Shown here: positions 54,617 through 64,000 of the stretch, piece by piece
Layout of the letters: each line of letters opens with the position of its first letter
How positions within the stretch are numbered: the stretch's first letter is position 1
Source: Cichorium intybus
Lineage: Eukaryota > Streptophyta > Magnoliopsida > Asterales > Asteraceae
Length of the DNA: 64,000 bases
Assembly (NCBI GenBank): GCA_023525715.1
Contig: CM042016.1
Coordinates: forward strand, 78,847,382-78,911,381
Direction of reading: 5' to 3'
Made by a program: the position numbers and the translations under genes
Notes under the pieces: model-generated
What the model was told of the DNA's origin: nothing
Databases searched by the model: none
What the model saw: the letters and a program-made list of their open reading frames with translations, nothing else

Positions 54617-55304
54617 GACTAAAAGAGAACCGATATATTTATGACGTAGGGTTGAACCACGGAGACTTCTCTTACAATAGTTGAAAAAGGCTAAAAAATA
54701 AATATTTGCCCTCTTTCTATGGTAAAGTATAAAGAGGTATCATGATAAGCCCCAATAAGAAAATAAGTATAAATAACATTTATTAGCACACTCACTAAAC
54801 AAAGTATTAGAATTTCCATAGAATGAAGAAATTACAATCTTGACCTCATTGGGATCAAACTAAGTTCGAACCAAAAGATTGTCAAAGTCTTAAATATCTT
54901 TTTGGTTGTAGTTGTTTCCTAACCCTCGTAGCTTGAGTTTTCCTTAATATAGCACGGGCAGTATCCATGTCTCGAAGTTCAATCATTTCTATAACAATTT
55001 AGAGTCTATTCAAGACATGGCCAACTCAACTCTAAAAATAAAATTAATTTATTTTTTACTTTATTTTATTTCAACCCTACTCTATAACCAACTCTATATT
55101 TGAGTATTTGAATAGTATTACTTCAAATATAAAGTAACACGATTCATTTACATCAAATATAGAGTTAATGTTTCACTTGTCATTTTTAATCCTCTAGTTT
55201 TTATTTTAATACATTTCTAATTTATTTAAATATAATAACAAATATTTACAATCATATTATACATTAAATGATATTAATTAATTATAATTATCAAAATTGA
55301 ATAG
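54617..55304. other. Intergenic flank of element C
   Basis: No gene supported; AT-rich. From about 55020 the wording (GGCCAACTCAACTCT, ACTCTATAACCAACTCTA) is of a type seen in PIF/Harbinger or Tourist-like ends. Confidence 0.35.
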
Positions 55305-55502
55305 TTGTATATCGAATTCATATATGAGGATGAACGTGATTTTGACACACCAATTGAAGTAACAAGAGAAGTATCGTCGATAGAGGTTGACATGACGATA
55401 GATGAGTATGGTCGATTCCAACAATTTCTTGCTCGATATAAATTTATTAAAAATAAAGAAGCTCACTTCAATCTTCGAAATGTGTTAGTCGACCATTTAT
55501 GA
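55305..55502 (+). pseudogene. Possible PIF/Harbinger transposase C-terminal remnant
   Basis: A 65-codon frame with YGRFQQFLARYKFIKNKEAH, then FNLRNVLVDHL before a TGA. The pattern Phe-x-x-Phe-Leu-x-x-Tyr, then H-x-x-L-x-x-x-L-[V/I]-[D/E]-H-L, is what I associate with the C-terminus of plant Harbinger-type transposases, where a Trp usually follows DHL; here TGA stands in its place. No catalytic region is left. Low to moderate confidence. Confidence 0.35.
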
Positions 55503-56546
55503 GAAATTTATTCGACCACATAAATATGTTTTAACTTTTCAAATGTATGTGTAATATTTTTATAAATGCATGTATAATATTTATATAAGAGTGTATTATA
55601 AAAGTATTTTTATTATTTAATAATTTTTATATTAATAAAATCATAATTTCGTCAAATTAATTATATACGAATAAATTATTTTGTTATTAACGTTTTGATA
55701 AAAATAATTTAGAATATTATTATAATAAAAATATAGAGCAATTATATGTTGAAAGTTAATAAATAGAAAGGAGATTTTGACAATTTTTGTAGATGAATAA
55801 AAAAGAATATACTAGGAATATACCTTTTAAAGTAAAAATAATGTGAACAATAAAGGTGGATCAGAGATGATCCACTTTTTACACCATTTTTACTTTAAAA
55901 ATAGTGTAAAAAATAGAGGTGGACCGGAGATGGTCTTAAATAGATAACTGACATTAATGCATATCTCAAAGAATAAAAGAGCAAAAAGGGTATATTGGGT
56001 ATTATTATAATATGTTATGTACCTACTCATATAAATCTTCAAGTTTTTTCTTTTAAGCTTAAGTTGTGCTACTTAATGAAAATCTGCTTAAATCCAGGTT
56101 GACACCCCCTACATACAGCAACAAATCTGGGTTTCCCACTGAATTCTTTTAAATCAAAATTAATATTCTGAAATTGACATGGTTAAAATCGAATCCCCGG
56201 TTAAAAAAACAACAAAAAACAACAACAAAATTGCTATATAATCTTGTTAATGAACACCAAATGAGGCTTCAGAATATGATTCTAAAATTGACCTGCTTCA
56301 ATAGATTTGTGACTTTGAACGAGGCTTCACAAATCGGTAATATACAGTCTTCTTTACAGAATCTTATCGAGATAATACTAAAATCAGTAATCATACTAAA
56401 AGAGTTTTAGAGAGGGTTACAAACTCATTCACAATCACAAACTCAATACAAATATAAATCATACTCATTAATGTTAAGTTGTTAGAGACTTCCTTACTAG
56501 GAAGAGAAGTATGGCAAAATCAACTACCGGTGTGGAACAGTGAAAT
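55503..56546. other. AT-rich spacer, no gene
   Basis: An imperfect hairpin lies at 55877-55916 (TTTTTACACCATTTTTACTT opposite its near complement). Short frame 56174-56410 has no support. Confidence 0.5.
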
Positions 56547-58885
56547 TGTGACAATTGTAAATTTTGGTCAACGGAAGTCAACTGTAGTTAAACGAAGCGT
56601 ACGTTAATCCATATATTGAAAAGTAATTTTTCCATAATTTTACGATGTATTATTAGGCATTATAATACTACGTACGCTAATTCAAAGCAACTATCGATTA
56701 AACGTCGAAAATACGGATAGTAAACTACTGTAGCGTAAAAATTCGATAATCATACAAATATTATTTTGAGAATAATAATGTTCATAAAACAATCTACTCG
56801 TAAATACGAACCTGTGGATATATAGAACGTCGAAAACAGAGTTCGTATGGGAAACTTACAACGATTAAACCGTTGTGAACGGATAAATGTACACAGGGTT
56901 TGGACTCAAAATACATAATGAGGTGCCTTAAACATCAGATATGGAATAACAAAACATATATTATGGAACGTAATTCCATCTAGTATTTAATTTTAAAGCC
57001 AAACATAATTTTCGGTAAAATATCAAAAATCGCGTAAACGGAAGAATACTGCGCTTAAACGCGTATTTCAACGTCTAACGAATTATAATTCAACCAAAAA
57101 TAAATGTTTGACAATGTTTTATACAAAATAATTATTTAGAACTTCGTTTCTTCAAAAACTCATAAAAATTCACTAAAACGTCTTACGATTTTATAAAAAC
57201 CACTTATTTTTATAAAAGAATGACATTATTTATAAAACCTAACCCACCCCCCTCCCTCCTACCCCCACCCACCATCGGCTGAAATAACTCCATCACACCA
57301 TAAATCTTTGCTTTACTATTCCAAATCCTAGCTTGGAACCTAAGTGAATTCTTTTTATTAAAAAAATACAAAATCAAATCTAAGAAAAATCAAATCAAAT
57401 TTAAGGGTCCTCCGAGATCCAAAGCTTGAATCCTTGTTTCTACCGTTAATCTCCCGAGACCAAACTTGTTTCTAGACAAAACACGCTTCAAGGGTAAGTT
57501 CATACCCCTCATTTTCATCTTTTCTAAACATTTTTGGGGGAGAATACAAGTTCACATGTTAAAAATAATGATTTACACAAGATTATATGGGTTTATATGC
57601 TATAAATAATGATTTACACAAGTTTATAAAACTAGTAGTTGTGTAAAAACGTTTTTGACATGAAATATGGTTAGATCTATGTATTATAAACATTGTGATA
57701 TATTATGTTTGTGTAAAAGTTACAAAACTATAAATAAAATGTGTAAAAATATTAGATCTTTGATATAAACGTCATAAAAACGAAAGCTAGTAAAAACTAC
57801 GTTTTTGTAACCGGAAGTACTACTTACTAGCAAAAATGGTTATAACCAAGTTATTACACCATTTTTGTGGGAAATATCTTAAAAGATGATATTTATAATC
57901 GTTTGAATAAGTTATTTCGGTATTATTCGTAAAAATATGATTATTACAACGGTATACTAAAAATAGACTATTATAGGAATAGTTTATGAACACAAGGTTA
58001 TTATGACATTTTGAACAAGACAAAATAATTATATAAAATTATATAATTATTATATATTACTATATTATCATGGGAAAAATGATAATGGATAATTACAAGA
58101 GTTTTCATATACAAATTTTACGTAAACAAGTTCATTGAACACATACATTTTATGAGACGGATCTTCACAGTACTTTTATAAGTATCTACTATAAGTCCTG
58201 AATTTATAACCAGAGTCTCGGTAAGAGAGCGTGATATTTGAGTATAGATCTATATGGGATTGACAACCCCGCACCTGAGCTGTTAGCTACAGCTAGACCG
58301 GCAGGTCTGAGGTGTCAAATGTCTAACATTCCGACGCCTGAAGAACGTCGCAGCAGGCCAACTAGTCACAGCATGGTTATAGGGTGTCTCACATGGGAAA
58401 ATAATCAACTTTATATTTTTATAAATTGTTTACGTGGAAATATACATTCTATGGATTTTACATTACAAACTATATTATACATTTTAGTCTTTGGACTATT
58501 AAAGACTTGGACATATTTATAAGAAAATATTGGATTTTCCTTGTTTACAACACTATCGTTTACAAACAAAATGATTTCTCTTATACAAATATTTATGAAC
58601 TCACCAACTAAATTGTTGACACTTTTTCAACTACTTGTATTCTCAGGAAATTGATAAGGTAAACTACAAGCGCTATACGAAGGGACGTTACGACGTCGTT
58701 TTGCTTATTTTTGACATCATTTGTAATTGTATTTGAAAACATACAACATTAAACTATGTAACATTTGCAATTATTTTATGATGGTTGTTTTCCTTGGAAT
58801 CACTATTATTCGACATTGTTATGATATTATTCATGAAGTCATCCACCCTCGAACGTTTCCGTCAATCCAGTTTGGGGGTATGACA
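56547..58885 (+). repeat. Element E 5' LTR
   Basis: 2339 bases from TGTGACAATTG to GGGGGTATGACA, followed after one base by the primer-binding site. Length and termini resemble the two solo LTRs nested in element A. The left end is inferred from the TGTGACA start, without a partner LTR. Confidence 0.75.
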
Positions 58886-58887
58886 AA

Positions 58888-58900
58888 TTGATATCAGAGC
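58888..58900 (+). promoter_or_regulatory. Primer-binding site of element E
   Basis: TTGATATCAGAGC, one mismatch to TTGGTATCAGAGC complementary to initiator methionine tRNA. Confidence 0.8.
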
Positions 58901-59600
58901 ATTGTTTATAGTGAACTAAGTATATCAATCCATTTAAAGATATACAACTATAAATACAATGGGACTAAAACTCTCGAAAATATTTTCATACAAGTATACT
59001 TTTAAAATTATAACGATAATTTTTATAAAAGTATAAATACATACATACACACTAGAACGATATTATAACGAGAACATACAAAAGTGGTAGGACGAATTGG
59101 ACACTACGATTATACCTAAGTATTTAGGTAGTCATATCTAGGATAGATAGAGCCTGATCAACTATATCGGTCCAAGGTGTGACTAACGGAAGCTTAGGAA
59201 TAGTCGTGGTGAACAACAAGTCCAAACACTTACCAATAACCAAATAATTAAACGATGAAAGTTAAAAATACTATAGGAGTATTTTATGGATACTACAAAA
59301 TTAGACATTTAGATTTTTCTTTTACATACCTCTCATACCCCTTAGATATCACATTACTTATAACAACTTCCAAAGACTTACCAAGAACCATATACAAAGA
59401 AAACACTAGAACAAAACATAAAACAAAAATACTATACGAGTATTTTGTGATACTATAGAACCATACATCTTGACTCTTTATGCACCTCTTATACCCCTAT
59501 CACTACATAGTCGACATAAACGTATAATAAAAACGCCGTACTTTGATAACCTTTACCAAGAGCTTACCATCGTTCAATCTTGAATCCTTATGGCAGAAAT
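58901..59600 (+). other. Element E leader, no gene
   Basis: AT-rich leader between primer-binding site and gag. A duplicated segment with ACTTACCAA.AACCA and ATACTA(T/A)(A/G)..GAGTATTTT(A/G)TG wording occurs at 59228-59310 and 59365-59460. Confidence 0.55.
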
Positions 59601-60760
59601 ATGCCACCCAAAAGGAGAAACACTAGGCGCGTAACAATTGAAACACCCGAGCCACCTATGACGGACTCAGCTACCTTCCAAGCCGCTGTCACTGCCGCTG
59701 TGGCAGCTGCAATTGCCCAGATAAACCCGAATGGGACAAACGGAAGCGGAAGCAGAAACGGCACTAACGATTCCATAAACGGGGAAACACCAAATCATGC
59801 GCGAGTATGTACGTACAAAGACTTTGCAAATTGCAAACCTGTGACTTTTCATGGTACTGGTGGTGTCCTTGCCCTCACTAGATGGATTGAGAAAACTGAA
59901 TCAATCTTCGATATTCTGCATGCCCCGAGGAATTCAAAGTCAAATTCGCCGCTTGTAGTTTTGCTGAGGCGACCATGTCCTGGTGGAAGGGTCATGTTAA
60001 GGCTCTGACACTCCCCGTGGCCAACTCAATGAGTTGGGAAGAACTATAGACCATGCTGATGAAAGAGTATTGTCCTAGAGGGGAGATTCAAAAACTAAAA
60101 CAAGAACGGTGGAACCTCACCATGAAGGGTTCGGATATAACCACCTATATGAACCGATTCAACGACTTGGCAACCCTCTGTCCTGCAATGGTCACACCAG
60201 AATCGGTGAAAGTGGTACGCTATATCTGGGGACAATCTCCTCAGATCCAGGGGAATGTAAAATCAGCAACCCCTGCTACCTTCGACAGCGCCAAGCGACT
60301 AGCTCAACGACTAGTTGATCATGGAGTCCGTCAGGGCACCATGACACTTAAAACTGAATAACCAAACGAGAATGATCACAAAAGAAAACCCTGGAATAGG
60401 GGAAGGGGCCAGCCCAACCAAGAAGGTGCCAAAAGACAACAGATTGTGGCAGTCCTTGCAGCTACTGTCCCGACTGCCCTAGCAACGACCAAGAAATATA
60501 ATGGGACTCTACCCAAGTGCAACAAGTGCAATTTCCACCACACTAGAGCTTGCAGGGAAATGCACTGCTCGAATTGTGGCAAAAAGGGTCATACCTTCCG
60601 TTTCTGCAAGGCGCCAGCTCCACAAACCACCCAAGCCTCTAATACTGGGGTGAGTCAAGCGTGCTACGGTTGTGGAGAAACGGGGCGTTTCAAGCGAGAT
60701 TACCTGAAAACAAAAACTGTTGGGAGAAATGGAAGGATTCTAGCAATAGGACGTGCGGAA
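59601..60760 (+). pseudogene. gag: Element E gag, broken
   Basis: Start set at the in-frame ATG of 59601 (MPPKRRNTRR), giving the basic start and Ala-rich AAVTAAVAAAIAQI helix usual in this lineage. A capsid region follows (FHGTGGVLALTRWIEKTES). A frameshift lies near 59925, then the frame with WWKGHVKAL and KEYCPRGEIQKLKQERWNL, interrupted by TAG 60047-60049 and TAA 60359-60361. Zinc knuckles: CSNCGKKGHTFRFC (complete) and CYGCGETGRFKRDY, where the His and last Cys are replaced, so the second is damaged. Confidence 0.88.
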
Positions 60761-62940
60761 GCGGTGGAGGATCCCACCGTGGTTACTGGTACGTTCCTCG
60801 TCAATAATTCATATGCTTGTATACTATTCGATAGCGGTGCGGAGAGGAGTTTCGTAAGCCACGAGTTTAAATACCTATTAAAAAAAGCCCAACCACTCAA
60901 TGAAAAATTTACGGTAGAAATGGCTAATGGAAAAACAGAAAATACCAACGACATATACATAGGCTGTACACTTATTCTTGGCGATCACTCATTCCAAATC
61001 GACTTAATGCCTGTTAGAATAGGAAGCTTTGATGTGATTGTTGGTATGGATTGGCTTATTCCCCATCATGCCATGTGCTACGAACGAGGAATCCGACTTC
61101 ACCTACCAGGTGACAAGACTCTTGTCGTCTACGGCGATAAACCCAGTACCAGCCTCCGAATTGTGTCTTGCATCAAAGCCCGAAAATACCTACAGAAAAG
61201 ATACTATGCCTTCCTAGCCCACGTTGTTGACGAGAAGAAAGAAGTAAAAAGCATCAAAGAGATCCCTGAAGTCTGCGACTTTTCTGACGTATTCCCAGAA
61301 TACCTTCCAGGAGTACCACCCGCACGACAAGTCGAGTTCAGAATCGATTTGATTCCTGGAGCCACCCCAGTAGCAAAAGCGCCAAACTGGTTAGCCCCGG
61401 CAGAGATGCAAGAATTATCCAGCTAACTGAACGAACTGCTAAGTAAAGGGTTCATCAGGCCGAGCTTCTCACCTTGGGGAGTGCCGTTCTTGTTCGTGAA
61501 GAAGAAGGATGGATCATTCCGTATGTGTATTGATTATCGGGAGTTGAACAAGCTCACTATCAAGAACCGATATCTGTTACCCCGAATTGACGACCTTTTC
61601 GACCAACTCCAAGGATCGAGTTACTTCTCAAAAATCGATCTAAGGTCGGGGTATAACCAACTCAAAGTCCAAGAAGAAGATGTTACTAAGACGGCATTCA
61701 GAACTCGTTACGGCCATTATGAATTCGTTGTGATGCCTTTCGGATTGACTAATGCTCCTGCAGTGTTCATGGATATGATGAACCGCGTATGCCGACCTTA
61801 CTTAGATAAATTCGTGATAGTGTTCATCGACGACATACTTATCTATTCACTAAGTAAGGAGGAGCATAGTCAACACCTACGACAAGTTTTGGAGACGTTA
61901 AAGGCAGAAAAGTTGTATGCAAAGTTTTCAAAATGCAAATTTTGGATTCGAAAGGTGGACTTCCTGGGCCACGTAGTCAGCAAGGAAGGGATACATGTGG
62001 ATCCCTCCAAGATCAAAGCCATCAAAAACTGGGAAGCACCGAGAACGCCGATAGAAATCCACCAGTTTTTGGGCCTTGCTGGTTACTATCGAAGATTCAT
62101 ACAGAATTTTTCCAAAATTGCGAAGCCGCTTACTGTCCTGACACAGAAGGGTGTAACATTCAAGTGGGAAGATAAAAAAGACGCCGCCTTCCAGACTTTA
62201 AAGAAAGCTTTGTGCAGCGCTCCTATTCTGTCCCTTCCAGAAGGAACAGAAGACTTTGTGGTCTATTGCGATGCATCGAATCAGGGTCTGGGTTGCGTGC
62301 TCATGCAAAGAGGAAAAGTCATTGCCTACGCTTCGAGACAACTTAAAACCCACAAGGTCAACTACACCACGTATGATCTCGAGTTGGGGCGGCAGTGTTC
62401 GCATTGAAGATCTGGAGACACTACCTATACGGCACTAAGTGTACAATCTTCACTGACCATAAAATTCTCCAGCATATTCTCAATCAGAAAGAGCTCAACA
62501 TGAGACAACGACGATGGGTAGAGCTACTAAGTGATTATGAATGTGAAATTCGTTATCACCCAGGAAAGGCCAATGTAGTAGCGGATGCCCTTAGTCGAAA
62601 AGAGTACTTGGGCCGCCGAGTAAAGTCATTGACAATAACGATCCATTCCCATTTGTCCACTCAGATCAAGGAGGCACAGCTAGAAGCCTTAAAACCTGAG
62701 AACGTCACAAATGAAGCCTTGCGAGGGATGGATAAGAACCTTGAAGTCAAGGATGACGGAGCTCGTTACCTCATGAACCGAATCTGGACACCGAGATTCG
62801 GTGGATACAGAGACCTTATCATGAATGAGGCTCACAAAACTAGATACTCCGTTCAACCAGGTCCTACAAGATGTATTTGGACCTCAAGAAACTGTATTGG
62901 TGGCCAAACATGTAGGCAGAAATTGCTACTTACGTAGGGA
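60761..62940 (+). pseudogene. pol: Element E protease, reverse transcriptase and RNase H
   Basis: Protease: CILFDSGAERSFVSHEF, with a normal Asp-Ser-Gly and Ile-Val-Gly-Met-Asp-Trp-Leu downstream. TAA at 61424-61426 breaks the linker. RT: PFLFVKKKDGSFRMCIDYRE, LFDQLQGSSYFSKIDLRSGY, and the catalytic box VFIDDILIYS (intact). RNase H: VVYCDASNQGLGCVL, then a frameshift near 62395, then IFTDHKILQHILNQKELNMR and NVVADALSRK. Further shifts near 62830-62860 and a TAG follow before integrase. Gypsy domain order is clear. Confidence 0.9.
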
Positions 62941-64000
62941 AGTCTCTGACTTGCACCAAGGTTAAAGTTGAATATCAAAAGCCCTCGGGTTTGCTACAAC
63001 AACCGGAAATACCCGAGTTGAAGTGGGAGCGGATAACTATGGACTTCATAACCAAATTACCCAAAACAACTGGTGGGCTAGATACCATATGGGTAATCGT
63101 CGATAGACTAACTAAGTCCGCTCACTTCCTACCAATCAAGGAAACTGACAAGATGGAGAAACTTACAAGAACGTACATCAAAGAAATAGTACGATTGCAT
63201 GGTGCGCCAATTTCTATTATCTCAGATAGAGATAGTCGGTTCACATCACGATTTTGGCAATCATTGCAAAAAGCCTTGGGAACTAGACTCGACATGAGTA
63301 CAGCGTATCATCCACAGACGGACGGGTAAAGTGAAAGAACTATTCAGACGCTGGAAGACATGTTGAGGGCTTGTGTGATAGACTTTGGTAAGGCGTGGGA
63401 CACCCACTTACCGCTCATTGAATTTTCATACAACAATAGCTATCACATGAGCATTAAAGTTGCTCCATTTGAAGCTTTAGACGGACGCAACTGTAGATCC
63501 CCTCTGTGCTGGGCTGAAGTGGGTGATACTCAGTTAGCCAGAGGCCAAGTACCTAACAGCACTCTCACCGGTCCGGAGATCATACGAGAGACGACGGAGA
63601 AAATCGTTCAGATCCGTGAACGATTGAAAGCATCCCGTGACCGACAAAAGAGCTATGCAGATAAACGACGCAAACCCTTGGAATTTCAGGTTGGCGATCG
63701 AGTGCTATTGAAGGTCTCACCATGGAAAGGAATGATACGCTTTGGAAAGCGTGGGAAACTGAACCCCAGATTCCAGTAGCCTACAAACTCCAACTATCAC
63801 AAGAGCTCAGCAACGTCCATCCCACCTTTCACGTATCCAACCTAAAGAAGTGTCTGTCCGATGAGACTCTTGTCATTCCGCTCGACGAGATCGAAGTGAA
63901 CGAGAACCTCCAGTTTGTTGAAGAACCCGTGGAGATCATGGACAGAGAAATCAAGAGAACGAAACAAAGTCGCATACCGATAGTGAAGGTCTGCTGGAAC
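62941..64000 (+). pseudogene. pol: Element E integrase and start of chromodomain (partial)
   Basis: Integrase core: WERITMDFITKLPKT (first Asp), ISIISDRDSRFTSRFWQSL (second Asp) and TAYHPQTDG followed by TAA 63327-63329, then SERTIQTLEDML with the catalytic Glu. The C-terminal part has PLEFQVGDRVLLKVSPWKG, then a small deletion and frame change near 63770 before AYKLQLSQELSNVHPTFHVS. A chromodomain begins at about 63915 (EEPVEIMDREIKRTKQSRIP) and leaves the window. The chromodomain after integrase identifies a chromovirus. Confidence 0.88.

Larger units (their letters stand above)
56547..64000 (+). mobile_element. Ty3/gypsy chromovirus (Tekay-like), element E, running off the right edge
   Basis: 5' LTR (56547-58885), primer-binding site, leader, gag, protease, RT, RNase H, integrase and the beginning of a chromodomain, in gypsy order (integrase after RT). 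Frames are disrupted by stops and shifts. The 3' end lies outside the window, so no TSD can be tested. Confidence 0.9.

Overview
This is plant nuclear DNA, almost certainly eudicot and probably Asteraceae-like (inferred from the character of the retroelement proteins, not proven). It is AT-rich and built mainly of nested, decayed LTR retrotransposons. No intact multi-exon host protein gene was found. The one clear conserved host gene is a MIR167 microRNA precursor on the + strand near 44.65-44.96 kb. Layout, left to right. 1-3.7 kb: C-terminal to N-terminal remains (- strand) of a long Sirevirus-type additional ORF (the so-called envelope-like ORF), interrupted by a 967-bp solo LTR with a perfect 5-bp target-site duplication (TSD). 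3.7-6.07 kb: the TATA promoter of that ORF, a divergent + strand ORF with two Agenet-like modules and its own TATA box, and spacer. 6.07-20.28 kb: copia element A (+), with two long chromovirus-type solo LTRs nested inside it in opposite orientations, each with a perfect TSD. 20.28-26.96 kb: - strand Sirevirus-type material: the N-terminus of a third additional ORF, a second copy of the 967-bp solo LTR family, repeated polypurine tracts, a captured pol fragment, an uninterrupted 447-codon coiled-coil/zinc-knuckle gag ORF, and a 5' LTR with primer-binding site. 26.96-39.24 kb: a + strand additional ORF with its own TATA box, split by element B (-, a pol-less relative of element A, TSD TTTGT), followed by a polypurine tract and a 3' LTR. 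39.24-42.16 kb: the 3' part of a third copia lineage with a long open RT/RNase H frame. 42.3-49.0 kb: the most host-like stretch, with a Mutator-like MITE, an inverted repeat, the MIR167 hairpin with a (TA)51 tract in its loop, microsatellites and CACTA-transposon remains. 49.05-54.61 kb: element C, a nearly intact young copia element (TSD AAAGT; LTRs differ by two substitutions and one 33-bp duplication; polyprotein broken only by two in-frame stops). 54.6-56.5 kb: spacer with a possible PIF/Harbinger remnant. 56.55-64.0 kb: a Ty3/gypsy chromovirus (Tekay-like) with 5' LTR, gag, protease, RT, RNase H, integrase and the start of a chromodomain, running off the right edge. Many in-frame TAG stops lie where CAG is expected, which would fit deamination of methylated CHG sites in silenced elements.
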